A stretch of DNA of 64,000 bases from Musa acuminata AAA Group (lineage: Eukaryota; Streptophyta; Magnoliopsida; Zingiberales; Musaceae), in contig NC_088344.1 in NCBI RefSeq assembly GCF_036884655.1, positions 37,608,501 to 37,672,500 of the forward strand. The letters run 5' to 3'. The notes beneath the pieces are model-generated. The model saw only the letters and a program-made list of their open reading frames with translations. It was not told where the DNA came from and ran no database searches. How positions within the stretch are numbered: the stretch's first letter is position 1; each line of letters starts with the position of its first letter. This document shows positions 20,820 to 33,500 of this stretch, in pieces. A program made the translations under genes and the position numbers.

Positions 20820-23800
20820 ATGTCGCTTTCAAATCCCTTACGTGGCATACTTGATGTCAACCGCCTCACTGGTCCAAATTATACGGATTGGCTCCGTAAC
20901 TTGAGAATTGTTCTCACAGCGGAGAAAATCGTGTATGTCCTTGATACAGTGATGCCTACGCCCGAAGAAGGGGCAAACGAGGATGAGATCGCTCGCTACG
21001 TGAAGTACATTGATGACTCCACTCTTGCTCAGTGCTATATGTTGGGCTCTATGACTCCAGAGTTACAGAGACAACATGAAAAGATGGATGCCAGATCCAT
21101 TCTCCTACATGTCCGTAAATTGTTTGAGGAACAGGGAAGGACTCAACGATATGAGATATCCAAGAGCCTTTTCCGCGCTAGGATGACTGAGGGGACACCG
21201 GTTCAGAACCATGTCCTAAAGATGATTGAGTGGATAGAGAAACTCACAGGTCTAGGAATGGTCCTAGAGGATAACTTGTGTGTGGACATTGTGCTTCAGT
21301 CCCTACCAGATTCCTTTTCACAGTTCATAATGAATTTTAATATGAACAAGCTTGAGGTGACTCTCCCAGAGCTCCTCACTATGTTGAGGGAGGCAGAGAG
21401 TACTATTAAGAAAGAGAAGCCAGTTCTCTACACTGGTGATACCAGAAAGAAAAGGAAAGCAGAAAGGTCCCTTAAGAAGGGAAAGGGCAAGGGCAAACAA
21501 GGTAAAGCAAAGGTTGCTAAGAAAGACCCAACAAAGGACAAAGGCCAGTGCTTCCACTGTGGTAAAGATGGGCACTGGAAGAGAAACTGCAAAGAGTACC
21601 TTGCAGAAAGGGCGAAACAAAAGCTTGATGAAGCTTCAGGTACATTCATGATCAGTCTCCATTTGTCAGACTCTTATGATAACACATGGGTATTAGATAC
21701 CGGTAGTGCTTATCATACATGCAATTCGTTGCAGGTTCTGGCAAGGCCTAGGAGACTAGAGAGAGGCGAGATGGACCTAAAGATGGGTAATGGAGCAAAA
21801 GTTGCTGTATTAGCTGTTGGCGAGGTCGCTCTACATCTGCCTAGTGGAGCTTTTATTGCATTAGATGCATGTTATTTTGTTCCTTCTATTATCAAAAATA
21901 TTATTTCCATTTCATGTTTAACAGTTAGTGGATATAAATTTGTTTTTGAGAACAATGGTTGTTCGATATTATTAGATGATAAGATCATCACGAAAGGAAC
22001 ATTGCATAATGGTTTATTTATGTTAGACACCACTCCACATATCATGAATATAAATGTGTCCAAAAGGAAACGAGATGAGTTGAACAGTGCATACCTGTGG
22101 CATTGTAGGCTAGGTCACATCCATGAAAGAAGGATTCAAAAGTTGCTAAATGATGGATATCTAGATCCATTCGACTATGTGTCATATGCAACTTGTGAGC
22201 CTTGCATTCGTGGAAAACTGACCAACTCTCCATTTAGTGGAACTGGAGAGAGAGCCACTGAGTTGTTGGAACTCATACATAGTGATGTATGTGGACCCAT
22301 GTCAACTCATGCCATTGGAGGTTACTCCTACTTCATTACATTTACTGATGATTTCTCAAGGTATGGATATGTGTACTTAATGAAGTACAAGTCCGAGGCC
22401 TTTGAGAAATTCAGAGAGTATAAGAATGAGGTGGAGAACCAGACTGGAAAGAGTATCAAAACTCTTCGATCAGATCGAGGTGGTGAGTACTTAAGTACAG
22501 AGTTTACTCACTTCCTCAAGGACCATGGGATATTATCCCAATGGACACCTCCTTATACACCTCAGCTCAATGGTGTCTCTAAAAGGAGAAATCGTACATT
22601 ATTAGATATGGTACGGTCCATGATGAGTTTCGCTGACCTACCCATCTCATTCTGGGGATATGCCCTAGAAACCGCAGCTTACCTTCTGAACAGAGTTCCA
22701 ACTAAGTCGGTAGTGTCTACACCATATGAGATATGGAAAGGGAAGAAGCCTAATCTTAAGGTTGTTAAGATTTGGGGCTGCTCTGCCCATGTTAAAAGAC
22801 ACAACCCCGATAAGTTAGAATCAAGGACAGAGCGATGCAAATTTGTGGGATACCCCAAGGAAACTTGTGGGTATTATTTCTATCATCTCGAGGACCAAAA
22901 GGTCTTTGTAGCTAAGAGAGCAGTGTTCCTTGAGAAGGAACACATTCTTGGCGGAGACAGTGGGAGAATGATAGAGTTGAGCGAAGTTAGGGAACCAAGC
23001 TCAAGCACCACTCTACAGCCCGAGTCTGTTCAGGTATCTAATACACAAGTTTCAACTTTACGCAGGTCTGATAGAGTATCCCATCCTCCTGAGAGATATG
23101 TGGGACATATTAGAGCAGAGGATGTAGAGGATATTGATCCTCAGACCTACGAGGAGGCTATTATGAGTATAGAATCCGGGAAGTGGAAAGAAGCCATGAA
23201 TTCTGAGATGGATTCTATATACTCCAATAAGGTTTGGAACCTAGTTGATGCACCCGAAGGTATTGTACCCATCGGTTGCAAGTGAATCTTTAAGAAAAAG
23301 ATCGGAGTAGATGGAAAGGTAGAGACCTATAAAGCAAGGCTAGTGGCTAAGGGGTATCGTCAAAGGCAATGTGTTGACTACGACGAAACTTTCTCACCCG
23401 TAGCAATGCTAAAATCCATCAGAATTCTATTGGCTATTGCAGCACACTATGATTATGAGATCTGGCAGATGGATGTGAAAACCGCATTCCTCAACGGGAA
23501 CCTGGAGGAGGAGGTGTATATGATGCAACCTGAGGGATTCGTGTCCAAGAACTGCCCAGATAAGGTGTGTAGGCTGCTTAGATCCATTTATGGACTAAAG
23601 CAAGCTTCCCGAAGTTGGAACATAAGATTTGATGAGGCAATCAGATCTTATGACTTCGTTAAGAACGAAGATGAGCCTTGTGTATACAGAAAGGTAAGTG
23701 GGAGCGCTATCACCTTTTTGGTGTTATATGTGGATGACATCCTCATCATTGGGAATGACGTAGGAATGCTATCCACAGTAAAGACTTGGTTATCTAGACA

Positions 23801-24639
23801 CTTCTCCATAAAGGACTTAGGGGAAGCATCCTATATCTTGGGGATTAGAATCTATAGAGATAGATCTAAGAGGATGCTTGGCTTGTCCCAGTCCAGGTAC
23901 ATAGAAACCATTGTCAAAAGTTTTGGCATGAAAAATTCCAAGAAAGGGCGAACATGGATATGATACCTTATGCCTTAACAATATGGTCTATCATGTATGC
24001 CATGCTATGTACTAAGGCCTGATATAGCGCATGCTCTGAGTGTCACGAGCAGGTATCAGGCGGATCCAGGCTTGGAGCACTGGAAAGCAGTAAAGTGTAT
24101 CCTTAAGTACTTGAGAAGGACTAAGGATCTTTTACTAGTAAATGGAGGTAATAGCCTTAAGGTTGAAGGCTTCACTGACTCATGTTTTCAGTCTGATGTC
24201 GATGATAGCAAGTCGAATTCAGGGTATGTGTACACCTTGAATGGAGGAGCAGTGTGCTGGAAGAGTTCCAAGCAAGATACTACTGCTGACTCGACCATAG
24301 AGGCGGAGTACATTGCTGCATCAGATGCAGCAAAGGAGGGAGTCTGGGTGAAGAAGTTCATCACAGATTTGGGAGTCGATACAGATAGCGACAAGTCGAC
24401 TTCCTTATATTGCGACAACTATGGGGTGATTACTCAAATAAGGGAACCCGGGTCTCATCAGAAATGTTCTGAGGAGGTTCCACCTTATCAGAGAGATCGT
24501 GACCCGAGGAGATGTAGCAGTGGAAAGAGTTCCATCCGAAGATAACATTGCAGATCCACTGACAAAGCCGTTGTCTCAGATTGTCTTTGAGCGTCACAGG
24601 GGTCTGATGGGGATCAGACACATAGGTGATTGGCTTTAG
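20820..24639 (+). pseudogene. Copia-1 gag-pol, disabled
   Basis: The start is the ATG at 20820 ([16 protein letters not shown]). Domains in order: gag; zinc knuckle [14 protein letters not shown] near 21549; protease [11 protein letters not shown] near 21690; integrase HHCC near 22100 and DDE core from 22270; reverse transcriptase with YVDDILI near 23730; RNase H from 24170. Damage seen: the integrase motif usually read as SERRNRT is SKRRNRT, so the catalytic Glu is Lys (22581-22583). A TGA sits at 23283-23285 where relatives have Trp. About 23950 a stretch between RT and RNase H is missing, with a frame change near 24015. A further deletion and frame change lies near 24465, after which the pol C-terminus resumes and ends at TAG 24637-24639. 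Nearly identical LTRs mean the damage is recent or was copied along with help in trans. Confidence 0.93.
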
Positions 24640-24643
24640 GTCA

Positions 24644-24652
24644 AGTGGGAGA
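24644..24652 (+). other. Copia-1 polypurine tract
   Basis: AGTGGGAGA directly before the 3' LTR is the expected plus-strand primer. Confidence 0.85.
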
Positions 24653-24653
24653 T

Positions 24654-26148
24654 TGTTAGTCATAGGTGCCCAGCAAGCCAATCACATGAGTGATGGCACG
24701 TGTGACTTGATACAGAATCTTTTTGCTTATTATATTTTGGCGTATATCACTTTATAACTATTGCATAAATGCATATATATTGTGATGTCCTTGGATTTGT
24801 GCAATGGGAATCGGATCGTGATGAGATCACGATAATGAGATCGATTCACCTTTAAACACATATCCTAAATAATCCCGGTCATAGGTTACTCGAGAGGGAC
24901 ATCGTGATAACCGGATAGACTGGTGTGCTGTATACCCGTCCATATGATGGATGCAGCTGGTCTCATAGCTGCTCGTGTAGGGACACTAGGGATACAGTAC
25001 AGGTGCTCATTGGAGAATGAGTTCACTGATTGATCCGCTTACGGAATGCTGGATGGTTGATGATGCCTTATTGTCAGACAACGATTCCGTAGTCCTAGTG
25101 GTGTATCTGGTTCTTAGACTTGAGACACCAAGGATGTCCTGTATGAGTGCTCCACTCTTTGATACCAGACTTATAGGTTTGGCTGTTCCCAGATCTAGTA
25201 CAGCTGGTCATTGGGAGTGGTAGTCGACCTTACGAGGGCTATTGAGTGTCGATAGAGGATCATCCACTCTCGGCATCATGAGAGGTATATCCCATGTGTT
25301 CTTGCTCAGACAAATCCCTGGCCAGGGTCATTCGGGTTGAGAGAGAAAGAGTTCTCCGGGAGAATCCGATTAGAGCGAGACTCGAGTAGAAACCGTATGG
25401 GTCTGACAGCACCATGCTCGATATACGGTCTCTGGGATATTAGATGGATGAGGGACTATAGGTACATGGTAACTGAGGACAGACAGGTCCAATGGATTGG
25501 ATTCCCCTGTATCGTCTGGGGACTACGGCGTAGTGGCCTAGTACTTCCGTAGTCGATGAGTCGAGTGAATTATTACAGAGATAATAATTCACTCAGTCAG
25601 AAGGAGTTCTGACAGGTATGACTCACGGCCAGCTCGATATTGGGCCTAGAGGGTCACACACATATGGTAGGCATTGCGATGAGTAGAGGTTCGGATATGA
25701 GATATCCGACGGAGCCCTTGTCATATTGGATGCAGATCCAATACCCACTAGGGAAGGACCCATTAGGGTTTTGACACGGGATCTCTATAAATAGGAGGGA
25801 TTCACAGCCTCATAGGCTAGAGTCTTTGCTTGCCCTTCCTATTCTCCTCTCCCTCTCCACCTCAGAGTAGGCCTGGAGTTTTGAGGAGCGTCGTCGCAAC
25901 CCTGCTGTGTGGATCACCGCTAGAGAGGAGGACGCTTGACCTCCTTCACCCTCTCCTAAGGATCTGCAAGGAAACAGGGATATACGATCTCCCTAGGTAA
26001 CACAATCTCTATACGCAGTTTTGTGTTTCGCGGATTTTTGCGCACCAATCTTCGCACGACGACGAACATCTTTTTGGGAATCGGGGATTTTTGTTTTCTT
26101 GTTCTTCCGCTGCGCATATGATGTCGCCCCCCCTATGATTTCCCAACA
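24654..26148 (+). repeat. Copia-1 3' LTR
   Basis: Same length as the 5' LTR (1,495 bp) with about 9 substitutions and no indels seen. Followed by the CTTAC duplication. Confidence 0.96.
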
Positions 26149-26153
26149 CTTAC

Positions 26154-27341
26154 AATACTATGAGATGTAAGCAAAATCACATAAAAAGATATAGCTAAAA
26201 GTATATCTATGATTATCCCAAATCACCTCCCAATTTAATATGTATGTCCTTCTTATAGAATAATCCCAAATCAAAGATAAAATTCATATATTTTAAAATT
26301 TTCTTTGTTACATCAAGATGTGGCTACCTTGGAGATCGCATAAAATGACTTTAAAATGTAATATCTAATCTTATAATTGTTAAGTAAATGAAACTACCAA
26401 TATGAGCATAGCTTATTTGAGAGATAAGTATACTTTCTTTTGCATTCATCACCTCCAAACCAAGAAAATATTAAGCTCTCCTAAAACTTTTATTTCAAAT
26501 CAAAGAGAAAGAACAATAATGTATACGCTTTATTTCAAATCAAAGCTTTGAAATCTCTATTCTATCATTATGGATGATGATCATATCATCCAAGTATAAA
26601 AGAACAATAATGTATACGCTTTCGTGCTTTTTACTAAATAAGTTAGGATTTGAATAAGAAGAAAAATAATAATAGAAATATATGTATTGAATAATTTTTT
26701 TATACCATACTTAGGAGCTTGTTTTAACCCATAGAGAGAGCTTTCTTAAGCTTGCAAAGATAATTTGATTTAGAAATAAAAATATACTTAGATGGTTGTT
26801 CCATATAAATATCCTTTATCAATTTCACTATATAGGAATGTATTTTTCATATTAAGTTTCCAAAGCTTCTATTTAAGAGTAGCTAATAAAGTAATCACCA
26901 TCTGTCATCTTGGCCATAGGATTAAATATTTTCTCATAATCTTCTCCATATTTCTGAGAAAACTCCCTTGCAATAAGTCTTATCTAATGATTTATACTTC
27001 CATCTGAGTTTCAGATATATATCCACCTTAGACTCATTTGCAAGTAATTAGATTTATATTTGTTTCTTCACTTTATCAATAATCCATTCATAGATTCTCA
27101 CTTTATCATAGATTTACAAGTAATTAGTTTTATATTTATCAATAATCACTTTATTTTTATAAAAAATATTTTTCTTGATATAGCCTAATTTGCCACACCT
27201 ATAATACTTTTGCTTTGTACCATTGTTCGAAGAAGACTTTTGCTTATTGTTAGTATCATCCTTCTTCTCCTTATCGTTATCATTATCTTTTTTCTTATTT
27301 ATGAAAAAGAACATCCGGTGATGTTGTTGTTGCATTATCAC
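26154..27341 (-). pseudogene. gag and RT remnants of the old Copia
   Basis: Read leftward: a degenerate zinc knuckle (YRCGKLGYIKKN) with a Lys/Asp-rich linker at 27114-27341. Then reverse transcriptase pieces: NTFLYSEIDK near 26830, then MEQPSKYIFISKSNYLCKL and LKKAL near 26750-26800. Stops and frameshifts are frequent. The piece continues at 17440 across the Copia-1 insertion. Confidence 0.7.
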
Positions 27342-27530
27342 TAATCACATTCTATAGATCCTCTCTTATGAGATAAGACTCCAAACAAGTCTTTTAGATC
27401 TTATAGTTAGACTGATTAAGAGGTTCAATACCAAATCCACCAACTCAACTGTAATATTCTATAGTCGAAAAAGATTATCTTCTTCACCAAGAAGATCTTG
27501 AAATGCATATTATCATCCTTGTGGCTAGCC

Positions 27531-27814
27531 TATGATCAAATCAAATGAAAGAAGAAGAAACTAAGGCGAAAAGGAAAAACTATATTAAACTTCTCAAAAA
27601 AAAAAAAACACTTACGAATCTTGAATGACGCTTAGAGTTCGACCCTATAAGCTTGAATACTTGAGGCTTGGATGGATCTACACATGTAGATGTCATATAT
27701 TTATATATGTGAAATATAAAAATCTTTAATTTCTACAACTATATTTAATTTTATTTTTTTAAAAAATAAAATATTAATTTATAATCTTTAAAAAGATACT
27801 TTAGCTTCTTAACA
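27531..27814 (-). repeat. 5' LTR of the old, interrupted Copia
   Basis: Partner of 16768-17085. On the minus strand it starts TGTTAAGAAGC at 27814. Strong divergence from its partner shows the host element is much older than Copia-1. The left edge is approximate. Confidence 0.72.
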
Positions 27815-29258
27815 ATCGATATAGAATGCATCACCGAAATTAGTGAAAAAGGATGCATGTCGATATATCGTCAACCATGTGGTGTGAGTGCTACACATCG
27901 TGCCATGCCCACCAAGTAAATACGAGGTATGAATGCCGACGTATTATCCCTCCCCTCATTGAGTTATGTAACGTTAGTGAAACACGTTGCATGGTAGATC
28001 TAGGTTGAGAACCTCACGTAAACTTTCATTTATCGATCCTTACATGTTTAGAAGTGACCAATATTCTTTTAGATTATATATATATATATATATATATGAT
28101 TTTTTGAAAAAATCTTAAATTTTAAATTTTTCTTGAAGAGCATCATCATTTCTAAAACATCCAAAATACTCTTCATTTTTAATATAATAAAAATATTTTC
28201 AATCAAAATCTAACTAGACTAAATAGTCAAACCTATTCGATATTAAACCAGATCAATTATTTTTATTATTAAACTAAAATTTCTCATAAAAAATATATTT
28301 TGTTATTTTAAGAAAGAACTTGACCATAAGTTATAGTGTTTTTGAACATGGTTACTTTTACTCACACCAGTACAAAAACATAAAACTAAGTTATCGTTTT
28401 TAATGGGATTTTCGATAGATATGTTAATGGTTTGAAAATAAAAAATGTAAAAACTTAACTCTTATTTCAATTTTAGGTTTTTAATAGGGTTTTGACAAGT
28501 TCATACGGATCCAATGGAAAAGGTGAGAGTCTATTTTTGGATGTCTAATCAATTGTATTTTTGAAACTAAAATAAAAGAGAAACATCTTTTCAGGAATTT
28601 GTCCTCTGTCATCGCCATTCTTTGTGTTCATTATTACGTTTGTGGCATGCAAGATCCCATTTTTGACCGATTAAAACATTATTCTTAGCTTATTGTAAAA
28701 GGCGTTTACATGAATGATAAGAAGCAATACAGTTTGTCTTTTATGACCATTCCACAAAAGCAAGGATTGTGCATAAAAGAAAAGAAATAATAAAAGATAC
28801 TCTAAAGGTTCATATGAACTAAATGAGTTCTTGTTGGACTTTAATTAGAATCCTATATTAATATAATAAAAATATCATAAGACTCAGGTCAAGCAAGCAA
28901 TAAAATCAATAAAATAAAACATCGGCAAGAAGGCAATAGATTTTAAGAGTGAACGAAATCCAAATTAAATAAATTATGTATATATATATATATATATATA
29001 TAAGAATCAATTAATTACTAATAGTTTTCTCTGGATCAAATATCAACAACTCTTGTCTCTTAAAATAGTTAAGTTTTTAATGTTCCAATAAATGGAGACA
29101 TTTCTCAAAAATAATAAAAAAAAATATTCATCATCTAAAGCAAACATTATAAAGAAAAACTACGAAAACCATCGAATTTAAACCAATCATCTAATTTAAA
29201 TCATCATGAATTAGGATTACTTTTGTCAATTATTTAAACTATGGTCCTAAATCTTGAT
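27815..29258. other. AT-rich intergenic DNA
   Basis: No gene seen. TA microsatellites lie near 28075-28096 and 28979-29002. Confidence 0.6.
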
Positions 29259-29263
29259 AGATT

Positions 29264-29501
29264 TGATAAGTAGATGAGATTTCCCTAACTGTTGAGGAAA
29301 TCTCTCTACTCTGTTGAGGGAAATCCTCTAACCCGTTGAGGAAACTTCTCCTTCTAACCTGTATATAAAGACGGAGGATATGTCAATAACATTCAACTTC
29401 TTAGCCAGCTCCTCTTGGCGACAGCAGCATCGCCATGTGTTAGCCAAGCGGCCACAGTAGCACGCTGCCTCAAGCGGAGTCATTGAAGAAGCACCAAGAC
29501 A
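29264..29501 (+). repeat. Copia-2 5' LTR with an atypical 3' part
   Basis: 29264-29403 matches the 3' LTR, including TATATAAAG near 29371. From about 29404 it reads AGCCAGCTCC instead of the U5 found in the 3' LTR. I place its end at 29501 because a degenerate primer site follows; this boundary is uncertain. Confidence 0.6.
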
Positions 29502-29513
29502 CGGATTCAGAGC
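29502..29513 (+). other. Degenerate Copia-2 primer binding site
   Basis: CGGATTCAGAGC, followed by CGGTGC, differs from the usual TGGTATCAGAGC at two or three positions. It lies at the expected junction. Confidence 0.5.
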
Positions 29514-29659
29514 CGGTGCTAACCGGTCTTGCTTTTCTTCGCCGGCCTTGCTCCCTCTCCTATTTGCTGCCTACAGCAGACACTCTCCGTCGCCGTCACG
29601 CAAGGAGGAAAACATTCTCTCCTCAATAGCAGTGAACGGCGAACAACGGTGTCTTCCTC

Positions 29660-30085
29660 GCTTCCCGGCCAGTAGCAGTCGCAACTGCTGCACCTTCCTC
29701 TTCCTTCTTCTTCGCCGGAAGGACAACGTGGTCCTTCAGCCCCACGTTGGGCAGCACCAGAGAAGACATCAGCCGCCTCCTGCACTTCTCCGGCCAGTAG
29801 CAGTCGCAACTGCTGCATCTTCCTCTATCGCAGCAGCCGCCTCCTGCACTTCTCCGGCCAGTAGCTGTCACAACTGCTGCATCTTCCTCTACCGCAGCAG
29901 CTTTCGCTGCCGTTTCCCTCTACACAACGGCGCCTCCTCAACGGCGGTGTCTTCCTCCTTAGTAGCGACGAACGGCGAACGACGGTGTCTTTCTCGCGTC
30001 TTCCTCCTTCGCTGTCGCAGCCACTTCCCGGCCAGCAGCAGCCGCAACCGCTGCATCTTCCTTCCTCTATCGCAGCAGCTTTCAT
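29660..30085. repeat. Dispersed and tandem repeats in the Copia-2 leader
   Basis: A unit beginning CCGGCCAGTAGCAGTCGC recurs at about 29665, 29790, 29854 and 30027; the middle pair is a 64-bp tandem repeat. It is CTG/CAG-rich and gives spurious frames on both strands. Confidence 0.8.
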
Positions 30086-30138
30086 TGCCGCTTTTCTCTA
30101 TACACCTAATTGCTACAGATTTCTCTCACTGCAGTTTC

Positions 30139-30380
30139 CTTGAGTACTGTTGCAGATTTTTGCGGTCATTTTCCGGCGAACCGCAGTCTTGAGTACCGCT
30201 GTAGTTTTCGCAGCCATCTTCTGGCGAACTGCAGCCTCTACAATCTGCTGCAGCAAGCAGCAATCCACAGCAGCGAACTGCAGTCTTGAGTACCGCTGCA
30301 GTTTTTGCAGCCATCTCCCGGCGAACTGCAGTCCCTACAATCTGTAGCAGCAAGCAGCAATCCACAGCAGCTGCCGGCAG
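30139..30380. repeat. 97-bp tandem repeat in the Copia-2 leader
   Basis: Units beginning TTGAGTACCGCTG at 30189 and 30286 are about 97 bp apart and highly similar. A half-unit begins at 30140. The segment ends in GCAGCAAGCAGCAATCCACA words. Confidence 0.85.
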
Positions 30381-30543
30381 CTTTTGGCACTGTTGTAGAT
30401 TGCTCAATCTGCTACAGCAAGCAATCTATAGCAGCAGCCCCCTCCCTCATTCTCCACCTTGTGTGACCTGAGTATCACACAAGGTTCGCTGCCTTCTTCT
30501 GAAAAAAAAAAAAGAAAAAAAAAAGAAAAAAAGAAGAAGGAAA

Positions 30544-33500
30544 ATGTCTTCGTTCACTTCTTCTGATGTTTCAGTTCCTGTAGGGACTCCCACTTCTTGT
30601 TCTTCTACAGGGCTTATCTCCATCAATGCTGCCACGCTAATCCCCTTTAAGTTATCAAAGGGTGGCAACTATGCGTCCTGGCGAGCTCAATTCTCTAATC
30701 TTTTATTTGGATATGATTTGTTAGGTTACGTTGATGGTTCTTTCAGTTGTCCTCCGGCCATGCTCAACATCCCCGGTGATCCTAATCCAGTACCCAATCC
30801 AGCTCACAAACTGTGGCTACGTCAAGATCGTCTCATTCTCCAAGCCATTCAAGCTTCAGTTGCTGGATCCGTTGCTCCCTTGATATCTTCATGTGTGACA
30901 GCTGCCGATGCATGGTCTAAACTGCAAACCACCCTGGCAAATCATTCGCGTACTCGCAAGCTCAGTCTTCTATCCAAGCTTATGGAGACAAAACAAGAGG
31001 GAAGTACTATCTCTGATTATTTACAACTTATCAAGGTTATCATCGATGACTTGGCCTTGATAGGTCATTTCCTATGTGATGAAGAGGTTGTCATTCATAC
31101 CCTCAATGGTCTCGACACCGACTACAAAGAATTGGCTGCTGCAATTCGGGCATGCGACTCGCCAATCTCTTTTGAAGATCTCTATGATAAGTTGACTGAC
31201 TGCGAGATGTCTTTGAAGCGTGCGGACAAACTGCCTGGATCAACTGTCACAGCTCAAGTCAGTCACAAGTCTAAACGGAAGAACACTCGGTACTCACCGA
31301 ACATCACCCAAGGTTTGGCTACTACGCCTCTTGATTCTGTGAGTTCCATGCAACACCCCTCCTATCCTCCTAGTCATCCCTTCTCGCAAAGTGGCGACTC
31401 CAGCCATCATCCGTCTTGGCGTCCTGCCCTACCGAGCCATCAAAGACGGGTCGTTTGCCAACTGTGTGACAAAGTCGGCCATTCCGCTAAAGTTTGCCGG
31501 TCTCGTCTCCGCCTCCCTACTCCGTCACACTGGCCACAGGCAAATCTCCTAACTACTCCGACACCTAGCCAGTCCAACTGGATTGTCGACTCTGGTGCCT
31601 CTCATCACATCACCGCTGATCTTCAGAATTTGTCTCTTCACAATCCCTATGGCGGCAATGAAGATATCATCATCGGTGATGGTAAAGGACTTTCTATAAC
31701 TCATACTGGTTCCACAACGCTTAATTCTGACTCTAATACATTTACTCTCGATGATGTTTTATGCGCCCCTCATATTAAACGCAACCTCATTTCTGTTTCT
31801 CAATTTTGCAAACATAACAATACTTCCATTGAATTCTTTCCTGATTCATTTCTTGTTAAGGATTTGAGCACGGGGGCATCATTGGTCCAAGGCCCGAATA
31901 AAGACAACATTTATGAATGGCCGTCAGCCTCTCGAATGACCCAGCCCACTGTTCATTCTTCTGTTGCGGCTCCAGTTGATGTGTGGCATCGTCGGCTTGG
32001 CCATCCCTCACCCTTTATTCAGCAGAAATTATTATCTTGTCACTCTCTTCCTCTTTTTAAGTCCCCTAATTCTATGATGCATTGTGATGCTTGTCTTAGT
32101 AATAAGAGTCATCGGCAGCCTTTTGGTTCATCTTCAATTTCCTCCTCTAAACCTTTTGAAATTATATATACTGATGTTTGGGGTCCTGCTCCAATCTTAT
32201 CTTTTGATAAGTTTCGATTTTATGTTATTTTTGTAGATCACTTCTCCAAGTACACATGGATATATCCTCTTTCTCATAAATCTGACGTTTCTCGCGTTTT
32301 TTCCACTTTCCAGAAGTTGGTCGAAAACTATTTTCAGTCTACCATTAAAACAGTCTACTCTGATGGTGGCGGTGAATATCAAGCCCTGGCGTCTCATCTC
32401 TCAGCTTGTGGCATTCAACACCTCAAGTCTCCTCCACATACTCCTCAACTAGTTGGTTCTGCCGAACGCAAACATCGGCATATAGTAGAAACTGGACTCA
32501 CACTTTTACATCAGGCTTCCATGCCTTCAACTTTCTGGACAGCAGCCTTTCAAACTGCTGTCTACCTAATTAATCGGATGCCTACACCAGTTCTACAACA
32601 CCAGTCCCCCTTTGACACACTGTTCCACAAACCCCCTAACCTTCGTAAACTCCGCGTGTTCGGTTGTTTATGTTATCCTTGGTTACGTCCTTATGCCTCT
32701 CATAAGTTAACATCCCGATCTTCTCCTTGCGTCTTTATTGGTTACTCACTTGACCATAATGCTTTCCGCTGCTATAATCTCCACACTCACAAAATCTTTG
32801 TATCACGTCACGTTATCTTTGTTGAGTCTAACTTTCCTTTCCAAACCCTTCCATATCCTGCCATACGGACCACTTCACTATCTCACTGGAGTATACCTTC
32901 GGATCAATCGGACGAGCCTCCCATGTCTTCGTCTACTTCCTCCCCTCCTGATCCGCACTATATCACTCCAGTTCAACACTTGCCCGTTTCCTCTGTTCCT
33001 ACTCCACTCCACTCTTCTCCAATTGATGGGGCAATATGTTCCGAAACACAACCATCCTCTTTACCTCCTTCTCGCCCAAGTGCCCCTGACGTGTCTCCAC
33101 TTGACCCGGCTTGTGCCACTGATCCTCACCAAACATTACCTCCAAATCCTGTCATCTCCAATCATCCTATGACCACTCGCTCTAAGCATGGTATTTTTAA
33201 ACCTCGTCAAGTACTTAACCTACAAGCTGTCATGAATTCCTCATCCCCCAACATTGAACCCACCACCTTCACTCAAGCCCAAAAATCTCCGCATTGGCGT
33301 ATTGCCATGAGCGAGGAATATAATGCCCTCCTCCATAATTCAACATGGGATCTAATTCCTTTTCATCCTTCACAAAACATCATCGAGTGTAAGTGGGTCT
33401 TTAGAATTAAGCGGAACCCAGATGGCTCAGTTGCTCGATATAAGGCACGCCTGGTCGCCAAAGGGTTCCATCAACGACCTGGAGTTGATTTCACTGAGAC

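Larger units (their letters stand above)
17441..26148 (+). mobile_element. Young Copia retrotransposon 'Copia-1', nested in an older Copia
   Basis: Complete 8,708-bp element with two 1,495-bp LTRs (17441-18935, 24654-26148) and a perfect TSD CTTAC at 17436-17440 and 26149-26153. It has a tRNA-iMet-type primer site, an 1.88 kb leader, gag-pol and a purine tract. I count about 9 LTR differences (0.6%), so insertion was recent. LTR length and gag-pol style suggest the Tork/Angela branch, but this is inference. Despite its youth it has a catalytic integrase substitution, a stop codon and internal frame damage, so it cannot make its own full polyprotein. Confidence 0.96.
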
